Shown: positions 42,558 through 49,894 of the stretch, in pieces | Layout: each line of letters opens with the position of its first letter | Numbering within the stretch: the first letter of the stretch is position 1 | DNA from: Clostridia bacterium | GTDB taxonomy: Bacteria > Bacillota > Clostridia > Lachnospirales > Lachnospiraceae | Assembly (NCBI GenBank): GCA_910576205.1 | Contig: CAJTHL010000002.1 | Span: forward strand, 186,001 to 250,000 | Reading direction: 5' to 3' | DNA: 64,000 bases | Program-made: the position numbers and the translations under genes | The notes under the pieces: generated by a model | Told to the model about the DNA's origin: nothing | Database searches by the model: none | The model's input: only the letters and a program-made list of their open reading frames with translations

Positions 42558-43693
42558 TTTACAGAATTCCTTCTTCTCTTATTGATATAGGATACCACCC
42601 CGCAGATGGCAATAATTACAAACACCATGTAAACCATCCGCTGGGCCGCCGCCCGGGGGGTGGCATTTTTGGAAACCACCCCGCTCATGACAAAGGTCAG
42701 CTCATAGTCAATCTCATGGGGCACGCTCATGGCCGTAGTATCCGCGACCACAGGCACAGGCTCGTCAAAAACGGGAATGGGGATGAGAAAGGTAGAATAT
42801 CCCTCCTCATGGATGGGAAAGAATTTTTCCCCGCCCACAATCATATAGTCGTAGCTGGTGCTGCTCCACTCAATCTGGGCATAAGCCAGCCCGTCCGTCA
42901 CAAACAGCGGCGCCGGGGAGGTGACGGCCGTCCGCCCCGTCCCCCCGGTCAGCTCCACTGTAATGGCGTACTCTCCATCCTCCAGCTCAATGAAAGCGGG
43001 CTGTAAGGGGGCAGTGTCCTGGGGATCCCCCGGGGCACCGGAATGTTCGCCGGAAGCCCCGGCTCCGTTTTCTCCCGCTTCTCCGTCTGCCCCTTCCTTT
43101 TCCTCCCGCATGGCCGCGATCCGTTTCTCACGGGCCGCCTTCTTTAGCGCCTCATAGTCCGGCAGTTCCACCAGGACCGCCTCCTTTGGCAGGCTGCCCG
43201 CAAGAAACAGGACGGAGCGGTCATACCATTTCTCTCTGTTTTTGCTGAAGGCCGCGCAGGATATCGGCATGTCCAGGGCCTCCACCGGGATGGTGTAGGT
43301 GTGCTTTCCATTCTCATCCACCTCAAAATCAATGTAGGCGGACACATCGCTCCCCGCCGCCTCCCGGCCGGTTCCCATAAACAGCTTCAGGTATCCGGTC
43401 CCTCCCATGGTGAGAACCGCTGTCATTTCACCGTCCTTTACGGTCAGCTCCGCCTTCTCTACGGGAAACATGGAGGAGCTTACCTCCACCTCCACCTCGT
43501 AGACGCCGTCCACAATGTCAGAGCCGTACACCGGTTCCATTCCCTCCACGCCCACCTCCTGGGCCTGCATCTGCTCCTCATCCGTGGCCACCTCCGTATA
43601 GGAGGGCTCCGCCCCAAGGGCGGGCAGGGCAACGCCGGAGAAAATACCAAGTCCTATTGCTGCTGTCAGAAAACCTGTTAAAATCCTTTTCAT
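42554..43693 (-). CDS. Surface protein with two NEAT/Shp-like domains
   Basis: This 379-residue protein has a signal peptide ending ALGAEP near residue 30. A first beta-rich domain (about 58-165) has DGVYEVEVEV and YDRSVLFLAG, and a charged linker follows (EEKEGADGEAGENGAG). A second related domain (about 230-335) has DGEYAITVELTGG and SSTSYDYMIVGG. A transmembrane helix and the basic tail KRRRNSVK end the protein. The pattern recalls haem-binding NEAT/Shp domains of Gram-positive iron acquisition, so haem or another tetrapyrrole is a likely ligand. It lies between the exported chelatase and the ABC importer. Confidence 0.7.
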   Translation of the reverse strand: MKRILTGFLTAAIGLGIFSGVALPALGAEPSYTEVATDEEQMQAQEVGVEGMEPVYGSDIVDGVYEVEVEVSSSMFPVEKAELTVKDGEMTAVLTMGGTGYLKLFMGTGREAAGSDVSAYIDFEVDENGKHTYTIPVEALDMPISCAAFSKNREKWYDRSVLFLAGSLPKEAVLVELPDYEALKKAAREKRIAAMREEKEGADGEAGENGAGASGEHSGAPGDPQDTAPLQPAFIELEDGEYAITVELTGGTGRTAVTSPAPLFVTDGLAYAQIEWSSTSYDYMIVGGEKFFPIHEEGYSTFLIPIPVFDEPVPVVADTTAMSVPHEIDYELTFVMSGVVSKNATPRAAAQRMVYMVFVIIAICGVVSYINKRRRNSVK

Positions 43694-43716
43694 ACTGAAT
43701 CCCTATTTAAAATTCC

Positions 43717-43805
43717 CCATCCACACGCCCATTCCCTGTGTACCGGAAGGATTTCCGGCTCTTTCACGTCCAAAAAATCTTTCCAGGCCAGGCCGGGCAG
43801 ACACT
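43717..43805. repeat. Dispersed palindromic repeat, copy C (degenerate)
   Basis: GGAAGGATTT pairs imperfectly with AAATCTTTCC, and the outer arms (CGCCC/GGGC) are weaker than in copies B, D and E. It lies between the chelatase and NEAT-like genes within the operon. Confidence 0.5.
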
Positions 43806-43808
43806 GTT

Positions 43809-44789
43809 TTAAAGTTCCTCTATGGCTTTAGCCACGTGTTCCACATAGATCTTCTGGATATCCTCCAGTTCACCCAGGCCCTGGAGCAGGCATTCCACCT
43901 CAAAGCCTTCCTCTTCCAGGGCTGTTTTCCAGGAGTCCTCCTCCCCGGCCATATCGTTATTGGCATGGTCGCCGGACACCACCATAAGCGGTTCCAGCAC
44001 TACCTTTTTATAATTTCCCTTTTCCTTCAAAGCCCCAATTACATCCTCCAGGGAAGGCTTTGCCTCCACGGTTCCGATATAGTAATTCTCAAAACCGGCT
44101 TCCAGAAGCTTGTCCTGCATTTTTCCGTAGACTTCGTTGGAATCCGCCTCTGTTCCATGTCCCATAAACACAATGGCAGTCTCCCCGTCGTCGTAGGATT
44201 TTGTGGCGGCTGTTATGGCATTGATAACGCCCTTGAAATCCTCATCGCTGGTCAGAAGGGGGCTTCCCACGGAAATACTCTCAAACAGATCCTCATATTC
44301 CTCCACTTCCTTTACCAGATCATTGTACTCAAAGCCGTCCATGAGATGGGTAGGCTGTATTACCAGATTCTTAACGCCGTCCGCAGCCGCCCGGTCCAGA
44401 GCCTGCGTCACATTGTCGATCTCCAGGCCGTCCCGCTCTTTAAGCTTGTCAATAATAATCTGGGCGGTAAAAGCCCTTCTCACCTCATACCCGGGATTGG
44501 CGTCCGCAATGGCCGCTTCCACTGCTCCGATGGTAATGTCCCGGCTGTCATTGTAGCTGGTTCCAAAGCTTACCACCAGGATCGCCGTATCCCTGTCTGT
44601 CTCTGTCTCCGGCTCCGTCTCTGTCGCCTCCTCTGGGGCGGGCGTCTCCTCCGGCTGCGCCTCGTCCGCTGTCTCCGGCTGTTCCGCTGTCTGCTGTGTT
44701 TCCTTCTTCCCGCATCCGGCCAGTCCCATCACACAGATCAGAAGGATGGCCAGAAGGGCTGTCAGCTTGTTTTTCGTTTTGTTTCTCAT
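43809..44789 (-). CDS. cbiK: Exported CbiK-type cobaltochelatase lipoprotein
   Basis: This 326-residue protein has a lipoprotein signal peptide (lipobox LAGC near residue 26) and a long acidic Pro/Glu/Thr linker. A full CbiK domain opens AILVVSFGTSYNDSR. Both catalytic His residues of CbiK are conserved (FMGHGTEAD and SGDHANNDMA). CbiK inserts cobalt into sirohydrochlorin in anaerobic B12 synthesis, but export to the cell surface is at odds with a biosynthetic role. Desulfovibrio has a periplasmic, haem-binding relative linked to haem or iron transport. The start at 44789 has GGAGG 5-6 bases upstream and gives a proper signal peptide; the frame to 44891 would not. It is the first gene behind the cobalamin riboswitch. 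Confidence 0.9.
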   Translation of the reverse strand: MRNKTKNKLTALLAILLICVMGLAGCGKKETQQTAEQPETADEAQPEETPAPEEATETEPETETDRDTAILVVSFGTSYNDSRDITIGAVEAAIADANPGYEVRRAFTAQIIIDKLKERDGLEIDNVTQALDRAAADGVKNLVIQPTHLMDGFEYNDLVKEVEEYEDLFESISVGSPLLTSDEDFKGVINAITAATKSYDDGETAIVFMGHGTEADSNEVYGKMQDKLLEAGFENYYIGTVEAKPSLEDVIGALKEKGNYKKVVLEPLMVVSGDHANNDMAGEEDSWKTALEEEGFEVECLLQGLGELEDIQKIYVEHVAKAIEEL

Positions 44790-44828
44790 TTTTTCCTCCA
44801 TTCCGGCGGCATTCGCCGCCTGCAATAA

Positions 44829-44856
44829 TAAAAAACCTTCTTTGTTACAAGAAGGC
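44829..44856 (-). terminator. Riboswitch expression-platform terminator
   Basis: A stem CCTTCTT/AAGAAGG is followed on the minus strand by TTTTTTATT. It lies between the aptamer and the chelatase start codon, as expected for a cobalamin riboswitch acting by transcription termination. Confidence 0.8.
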
Positions 44857-44929
44857 GCTGGGTAAGAGGACGTAATGATATTCTTTTTCATTTACGACCA
44901 ATTACTTGTGGCCGCAGGGCATAAAATCC

Positions 44930-45112
44930 CCTGCTACTCCGCAGGCAGGTCTCCTGGCTTAAGATCATCGCGTGAAGCCGCCTTCCCGATTTCTCAGTGG
45001 CATCATGGCTCCCCACTCCCTGTTTACAGTGACAAGTTCGCACAGGATTTTCACCTGTTTCCCTTTTCATCCCGGGGCGGACGGCCACCCTGGGACACCT
45101 GCAGATTTGATA
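44930..45112 (-). promoter_or_regulatory. Cobalamin (B12) riboswitch
   Basis: The minus strand carries the B12-box AAGCCAGGAGACCTGCC (44960-44944) preceded by conserved aptamer parts. These include GGGAAGGCG, GCCACTG, ACTGTAA and the GGGAAACAGGTG...TCCTG stem region. The order and spacing match the aptamer. With the downstream terminator this should switch the chelatase-NEAT-ABC operon off when cobalamin is plentiful. Confidence 0.95.
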
Positions 45113-45130
45113 TAACAAACTACGAAAGTA

Positions 45131-45159
45131 ACTATAGCATATCTTCCCCGAAAAATCAA
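45131..45159 (-). promoter_or_regulatory. Promoter of the riboswitch-controlled operon
   Basis: Minus-strand TTGATT (45159-45154) and TATAGT (45136-45131) are 17 bases apart, just upstream of the aptamer. Confidence 0.75.
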
Positions 45160-45244
45160 CAGCATTTGCCTGGGGATTGCCATGCGGGCTGTAAAAGGAG
45201 AAGCGGGGGTGCGCTATCCTGCAATCCCCCGCTTCATTGTCCCC

Positions 45245-45544
45245 TTAAAGCAGATAATTGTTCTCTTTGTCAGCCACCTGCAGAGCGGCAAGCGTATATG
45301 TCACATACCCTTCCGCCACCAGGGGTTCCCGCCTGCACAGGGCATCGGCCTCCTCAAGGCTTTCTGCCTTAAGAATAACCATGCCCGCAACCCCAGGATA
45401 TCCCTTGAAGGGGCCGCTAAGCTCCAGTTTCCCCTCCTCATCCAGTGCCCTTAAATTCTCCACATGCCTGGTAATCACGGCCTTTGTAACCCTGTTGTAG
45501 GTTTTCTCCTTTTTCATTATCATTACATACAACCATTTCTCCAT
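45245..45544 (-). CDS. YciI-family protein
   Basis: This is a 99-residue ferredoxin-like-fold protein of the YciI type, a family with proposed but poorly defined enzyme roles. The His (VITRHVENLRAL) and the LELSGPFKGYPGVAGMVILKAESLEEA segment match. The start is ATG 45544, with GGAGG 6 bases upstream and family-typical length; a longer frame to 45586 is unsupported. It follows the WYL regulator by 47 bases and is probably co-transcribed. The pair WYL regulator + YciI recurs in Clostridia. Confidence 0.85.
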   Translation of the reverse strand: MEKWLYVMIMKKEKTYNRVTKAVITRHVENLRALDEEGKLELSGPFKGYPGVAGMVILKAESLEEADALCRREPLVAEGYVTYTLAALQVADKENNYLL

Positions 45545-45591
45545 ACTTTTCCTCCAGTTCCATACGGTTTTTCCAGCGGCTTCCATCCGGA

Positions 45592-46500
45592 TCAGACGTA
45601 GAGCCTGGCAATGGCGGCGGCCCTTTCCCCCAGCATCCTGCGGGCGGCTTCCGGTTCCAGAATCTCCACATATTTTCCGAAAGACAGAAGATAATGAAAC
45701 GTCCAGTTATTCAATTCATAGGGAACCGTCACATAATAATTCCCGTCCCCGCACAGGCAGACCTGCTCTTCCTGAAATTCATCGTACAGCCTGTGGGCAA
45801 TTTCCGGGGAAAACTTAAGCTTAAACACTGGAAGCCCCCCCTGCTCCCCATAGTCCCCTGTAAGGGAAAAATCCGGCGGCAGCTCCCGCTCAAATTTTTC
45901 CGGCAGCACATGCAGGCTCTTTATTCTGGACAGACGGAAAATCCGGATTTCCTTCCTTGACATGCAATATCCAACCATATACCAGGCGTGCGACTTAAAA
46001 ACCAGCCGCAGGGGCTCTATCACCCTCTCCGTTTTCTGAAATTCAGAATTCAGATAAAGAAATTTAATCCGGTATCTGTTGAGAATGGCATGTTGCAGAT
46101 CAGAAATCTTTATTTTTTCCTTCTCGTCGCTTCCCCAGAAGGAAAAGTCAACCTCCAGCCATTCAGGCTCCAGGACATTTCTGAAAACAGCGCTCATTTT
46201 GTTAAGCGCCATTTCCGCATCCGGGTACTTTGTTGCCTGCAATATCTGCAAACCCTCCAGGACTCTTTGCTGTTCCTTTCTGGAAAGCAGGGATTTATCC
46301 ACCGTGTAGCCCTCCAGCAGGGATATGCCCCCGCCGGCGCCCTTTGTGGAAAATATGGGAATCCCGGCAAGGGCCAGGGTATTCATATCCCGGTAAACGG
46401 TTTTTGTGGACACCCCAAAAACCCCGGCCAGCTCCCTGGCCGTCACATGTCCGTGACTGACGATGTAAAAAACCATCTGAATCAAACGCTCTATCTGCAT
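45592..46500 (-). CDS. YafY-type HTH/WYL-domain transcriptional regulator
   Basis: This 302-residue protein has an HTH (ARELAGVFGVSTKTVYRDMNTLALAGIP), a WYL domain (SHAWYMVGYCMSRKEIRIFRLSRI) and a C-terminal extension. It is homologous to the regulator at 17263-18183, with the same domain order and shared motifs. The ATG at 46500 is chosen because AAGGAG is correctly placed; the frame 17 codons upstream has no ribosome-binding site. A perfect inverted repeat (46542-46565) lies just upstream and could be its autoregulatory site. It precedes the YciI-family gene. Confidence 0.9.
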   Translation of the reverse strand: MQIERLIQMVFYIVSHGHVTARELAGVFGVSTKTVYRDMNTLALAGIPIFSTKGAGGGISLLEGYTVDKSLLSRKEQQRVLEGLQILQATKYPDAEMALNKMSAVFRNVLEPEWLEVDFSFWGSDEKEKIKISDLQHAILNRYRIKFLYLNSEFQKTERVIEPLRLVFKSHAWYMVGYCMSRKEIRIFRLSRIKSLHVLPEKFERELPPDFSLTGDYGEQGGLPVFKLKFSPEIAHRLYDEFQEEQVCLCGDGNYYVTVPYELNNWTFHYLLSFGKYVEILEPEAARRMLGERAAAIARLYV

Positions 46501-46541
46501 CCTTGCCGCTCCTTCTGTTACAAAGATACTGTAGCATATCC

Positions 46542-46565
46542 AATGGGACATGTAGCTGTCCCATT
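46542..46565. promoter_or_regulatory. Perfect inverted repeat upstream of the WYL regulator (candidate operator)
   Basis: AATGGGACA-N6-TGTCCCATT has 9-bp perfect arms. It lies 41 bases before the regulator's start codon, where an autoregulatory operator would be expected. Confidence 0.6.
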
Positions 46566-46601
46566 AGGAAAATACTTTTAAAAAAAGAAAATGCAGGCCC
46601 C

Positions 46602-47288
46602 TCACTCCTGCCCGCCCTCCGTCTCCGCCGGCGGAATAAACATAATCACAAACACCATCAGAAGAATCAGACACACGATCAGCACAGACCGCTCCAGAAA
46701 TGCCCGGGTAATGGCTGTTCCAAGAACTGCTCCCAGCACAAAAAAGAGGATAATCCCATAATATTGAAGGCTCTTTTTTCTTGCCTCCCTGTCCTTGTTG
46801 ATATTGTAGTAAAAGAGCTGCTCCGTGGCGCTCCTAAGGTTTCCGGTACACATGGTGGTGGCGTATGCGCTCCCGTTAAAGCGGCGGAAGCTCTCCACCT
46901 GCATGGAGCACACAAAGGACACGGCGGAGTTAATCAGATCGTCGCAGACGCCGGAGGGCGTAAAAGCAATCACCCACAGCACGATAAACTCCATGACAAT
47001 GACAATCTGCCTCCAGTGAAGCCCCGGATTGTAGCGGAACCTCCGCCGCACATACTCGGTAATGAGAATTCCCGCCATAAAGGCCAGAATGGGGTACATA
47101 TAAAACAGAATCTTAGACCAGTTCTGATCCGCCATACTGATTCCAAGCAACACAATGTTACCTGTCTGGGCATTTGCAAATACGCCTCCCCGGCAGATGT
47201 ATGTATAGACATCCAGATAACCGCCCGCTATGGCCAGCAGAACGCCTACCAGATAAGATTCGGATGCTTTTTCCAAACGAAACTTCAT
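46602..47288 (-). CDS. YoaK/DUF1275-family membrane protein
   Basis: This 228-residue protein has six predicted transmembrane helices and the family signature AGGYLDVYTYICRGGVFANAQTGN near residue 22. YoaK proteins are membrane proteins of unknown substrate. The C-terminus is short and acidic (PPAETEGGQE). It follows the fumarase genes on the same strand but is separated from them by a 12-bp perfect hairpin. AGGAAATCC lies upstream of the ATG. Confidence 0.88.
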   Translation of the reverse strand: MKFRLEKASESYLVGVLLAIAGGYLDVYTYICRGGVFANAQTGNIVLLGISMADQNWSKILFYMYPILAFMAGILITEYVRRRFRYNPGLHWRQIVIVMEFIVLWVIAFTPSGVCDDLINSAVSFVCSMQVESFRRFNGSAYATTMCTGNLRSATEQLFYYNINKDREARKKSLQYYGIILFFVLGAVLGTAITRAFLERSVLIVCLILLMVFVIMFIPPAETEGGQE

Positions 47289-47308
47289 ATCCAGGATTTC
47301 CTAAAATG

Positions 47309-47336
47309 TCAAGGACTATGTCGCCATAGTCCTTGA
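47309..47336. terminator. Perfect 12-bp hairpin after the fumarase genes
   Basis: TCAAGGACTATG pairs exactly with CATAGTCCTTGA around a 4-base loop. It lies about 75 bases past the fumarase beta stop codon. The T-tract on the minus strand is weak, so it may be a partial terminator or an mRNA stabiliser. Confidence 0.6.
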
Positions 47337-47409
47337 TTGAAAACAGTCACTGTAAAACGCCGGTCTCCATGCCCCCACGTAGCATGGTCCTCACGCTTTT
47401 ATTTCCCCG

Positions 47410-47967
47410 TTACTTCTGTGACGCCAGATACGCGGCCTTTCCTTCATCATAAAGGTTTTTGCCCTCGCTGTCAATAATGACAACCAGGGGCATATCCTCC
47501 ACATAGAGCTTCCGAAGGGCCTCCGCCCCCAGATCTTCATAGGCGATCAGCTCACATTTCTTAATGCATTTTGCCAGAAGAGCGCCTGCTCCGCCGATAG
47601 CGCCGAAATATACCCCATGGTATTTCTTCATGGCCTCTACCACCTCCGGGAGACGGGCGCCTTTTCCGATCATCCCCCTGGCCCCTACCGACATCATGGT
47701 GGGGGCGTAGGCGTCCATGCGCCCGCTGGTGGTAGGACCTGCGGAGCCGATCACCTGGCCCGGTTTGGCAGGCGTGGGCCCTACATAGTAAATGGTGGCG
47801 TCCGTAGGGTCAAAGGGAAGCTTCTCCCCCTTTGCCAGGGCCTCGCACATGCGCTTGTGGCCCGCGTCCCTGGATGTGTAAATGGTTCCGGTGAGGTACA
47901 CGCTGTCACCGGCATGAAGGGTTTTGGCAACCTCCTCCGTCAAGGGAAGACTGATATGTTTTTCCAT
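47410..47967 (-). CDS. fumB: Class I fumarase, beta subunit
   Basis: This 185-residue C-terminal subunit of the two-part, oxygen-labile 4Fe-4S fumarase interconverts malate and fumarate. Hallmarks are GPTPAKPGQVIGSAGPTTSGRMD and GVYFGAIGGAGALLAKCI. It starts only 1 base after the alpha-subunit stop, with a near-perfect AGGAGGTGATC ribosome-binding site lying in the end of the alpha gene. Tartrate dehydratase has the same architecture and cannot be wholly excluded. The presence of malate dehydrogenase and a fumarate-reductase-like flavoprotein in the same gene run favours fumarase. Confidence 0.9.
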   Translation of the reverse strand: MEKHISLPLTEEVAKTLHAGDSVYLTGTIYTSRDAGHKRMCEALAKGEKLPFDPTDATIYYVGPTPAKPGQVIGSAGPTTSGRMDAYAPTMMSVGARGMIGKGARLPEVVEAMKKYHGVYFGAIGGAGALLAKCIKKCELIAYEDLGAEALRKLYVEDMPLVVIIDSEGKNLYDEGKAAYLASQK

Positions 47968-47968
47968 C

Positions 47969-48811
47969 CTAGATCACCTCCGTCTTATGGCGCGTCACAT
48001 GGCAGTTGATATTTACCGCACAGGGCATGCCTGCAATATGGGTAGGCAGCGTCTCAATATTTAACGCCAGCGCCGTGGTCTTTCCCCCAAAGCCCTGGGG
48101 CCCGATGCCCAGCTTATTGATCTTCTCCAGCATCTCCGTCTCCAGATCCGCGTAGAAGGGATCCGGGTTTCTCTCATCGGTGCTTCGCATAAGCGCCTTC
48201 TTGGCCAGAAGGGCGCACTTGTCAAAGGTTCCGCCAATACCCACGCCAACCACCATAGGGGGGCAGGGATTGGGCCCGGCAGTCTCCACAACCTCCAGAA
48301 TAAAATCTTTGATGCCCTCAATACCCGCAGAGGGCTTAAACATGCGGATAGCGCTCATATTCTCGCTTCCAAAGCCCTTGGGGCCTACGGTAACCTTAAT
48401 CTTTTCCCCGGGAACGATCTCCGTGTAGAGCATGGCAGGCGTATTGTCCCCGGTATTTCCCCGGCGGACAGGGTCTTTCACCACGGATTTCCGCAGATAC
48501 CCCTTGTCATAGCCCCGGCGAACGCCCTCGTCCACGGCTTCCCTAAGATCTCCGCCCGCAATATGCACGTCCTGTCCGATCTCCAGGAACACGCAGGCCA
48601 TACCCGTATCCTGGCAGATGGGCACGCTCTCCTCCTTTGCGATCTCAAAATTCGTAATGATCTTATCCAGAACTCCCTGGGCGATCTCCCAGTCCTCGCA
48701 GGCCCTGCAGCGCCGGATGGCGCCCTGGATGTCCTCCGGGAGATACTGGTTGGCTTCAATACATAGCTTCTCCACAACATCTGTAATCTGTTGTGCCTGA
48801 ATCTCACGCAT
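47969..48811 (-). CDS. fumA: Class I fumarase, alpha subunit
   Basis: This 280-residue catalytic subunit carries the Fe-S cluster cysteines in CQDTGMACVFLEIG, NPCPPMVVGVGIGG and DKCALLAKKAL. It also shows GSENMSAIRMFKPSAG. With the beta subunit it would dehydrate malate to fumarate in the cytoplasm, feeding the fumarate reductase encoded upstream. The AGGAGG site is well placed before the ATG at 48811. It is separated from the methyltransferase gene by 62 bases with no obvious terminator. Confidence 0.92.
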   Translation of the reverse strand: MREIQAQQITDVVEKLCIEANQYLPEDIQGAIRRCRACEDWEIAQGVLDKIITNFEIAKEESVPICQDTGMACVFLEIGQDVHIAGGDLREAVDEGVRRGYDKGYLRKSVVKDPVRRGNTGDNTPAMLYTEIVPGEKIKVTVGPKGFGSENMSAIRMFKPSAGIEGIKDFILEVVETAGPNPCPPMVVGVGIGGTFDKCALLAKKALMRSTDERNPDPFYADLETEMLEKINKLGIGPQGFGGKTTALALNIETLPTHIAGMPCAVNINCHVTRHKTEVI

Positions 48812-48873
48812 GGGTTTTACCTCCTACAAAAAAATGGTTAATGAGTTACATTCTGCGCATGAACCGCAGCCTG

Positions 48874-49578
48874 TTACAGCTTAATATACATACCCACAAA
48901 GCAGGTGTAAGGTTTTATAACCGTTTCAAAGTGCTGCCTGTCGCCGGCAGCAAATTTATTTTCTGTTGCAAGCCAGTCGCTCCATGCCTCGTTAAAGCAG
49001 TCCATCTCCCATATTTCTACCGATTTCATTCTGTCGTGGCTGCCAGTAAGCTCTCTCCACTGAGCCGGGCTTTTTAGCATACAGGCATCCCCGCCAAGCC
49101 AGCCGGAAAGGAGCTCTCCGGCGCGGCCCCTGTATGCATCCTTAAGACCGGGAACGCCGATCAGAACCTCTGCGCCGTCTCTCAGAAAGGGCAGAAGCTT
49201 CTCCTGGAAGAATCCCCGATATCCTGCAAAATAATGGTAGGCGTCAATGCTGACCAGGGCATGAAACTGCTCTTTTTCAAAGTGAAGCTCCTTTGCATCC
49301 TGGCGAAACGGTATAACCTGTCCGTTAACCCCCCATTGGGCAAACCGTCTCCCATTGTCTTCCCCGCTTACCCACAGGTCGTTTGCATAAATTTGCGCCC
49401 CCGTCTCTTTGGCAAGCACAAGGCTGGTCAGTCCCGTTCCGCATCCCAGATCCAGGATCCGGTCATGGGCAGAGGCCTGCAAAGGATGCCGTTCAAGCAA
49501 TTCTGCCAGAATCCGGACACTATTTGGCCCCATCATGGTTTCTTCCGAAATATACCCTTTATAACTACTGATATCCAT
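48874..49578 (-). CDS. SAM-dependent methyltransferase
   Basis: This 234-residue class I methyltransferase has motif I RILDLGCGTGLTSLVLA near residue 41 and ALVSIDAYHYFAGYRG near residue 105. The DAYHYF segment is typical of a family of small clostridial methyltransferases with unknown substrate. GGAGG precedes the ATG. It sits between the AspT-family transporter and the fumarase genes, all on the same strand. Whether it belongs functionally to that pathway is not evident. Confidence 0.8.
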   Translation of the reverse strand: MDISSYKGYISEETMMGPNSVRILAELLERHPLQASAHDRILDLGCGTGLTSLVLAKETGAQIYANDLWVSGEDNGRRFAQWGVNGQVIPFRQDAKELHFEKEQFHALVSIDAYHYFAGYRGFFQEKLLPFLRDGAEVLIGVPGLKDAYRGRAGELLSGWLGGDACMLKSPAQWRELTGSHDRMKSVEIWEMDCFNEAWSDWLATENKFAAGDRQHFETVIKPYTCFVGMYIKL

Positions 49579-49596
49579 AGCTCCCGCCTCCGCTAA

Positions 49597-49892
49597 ATTT
49601 TTGTGCTTCTTTTGGGAAAACGCCGGTCCTTAGGGAATACAAGCCAAAGGCGCCGTATGAGCTTAGTACCGCTGCGTTTGGAGCGGAGCGCAAGCGCGGC
49701 CGAATGGGAGGATAGTCCCATAGAGGGCGTCTGTGCAGCCACACATCCTCCCAAAATCCACCCCGCCATGCACAGCTCAATTCCGCTTCGCTCCATTTCG
49801 CTCCCGGCATTCGCCATATACTGCCAGAAGGCCATGGCATCCGCCATGCAAGCATGTCGGCTCCCCCAGCCTTCTGTTCGTGCATGGCTCAT
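49597..49892. repeat. Non-coding repeat-like intergenic element
   Basis: This 300-base stretch has no supported gene. It contains the inverted repeat GGGAGGAT/ATCCTCCC (49706/49745) and a GCTTCGCTCCATTT motif also present at about 53555. It ends in a TGCATGGCTCATTGCTAT segment that resembles the ends of the elements at 26640 and 53640. Two overlapping frames of about 100 codons are open by chance only. Confidence 0.5.
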
Positions 49893-49894
49893 TG

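Noticed and set aside
44888..45372. Short open frames on both strands upstream of the chelatase
   Set aside because: They fall inside the cobalamin riboswitch and its flanks and lack start signals.
49593..49892. Roughly 100-codon overlapping frames on both strands between aspT and the methyltransferase
   Set aside because: No ribosome-binding site or homology; the sequence shares repeat motifs with other intergenic regions.
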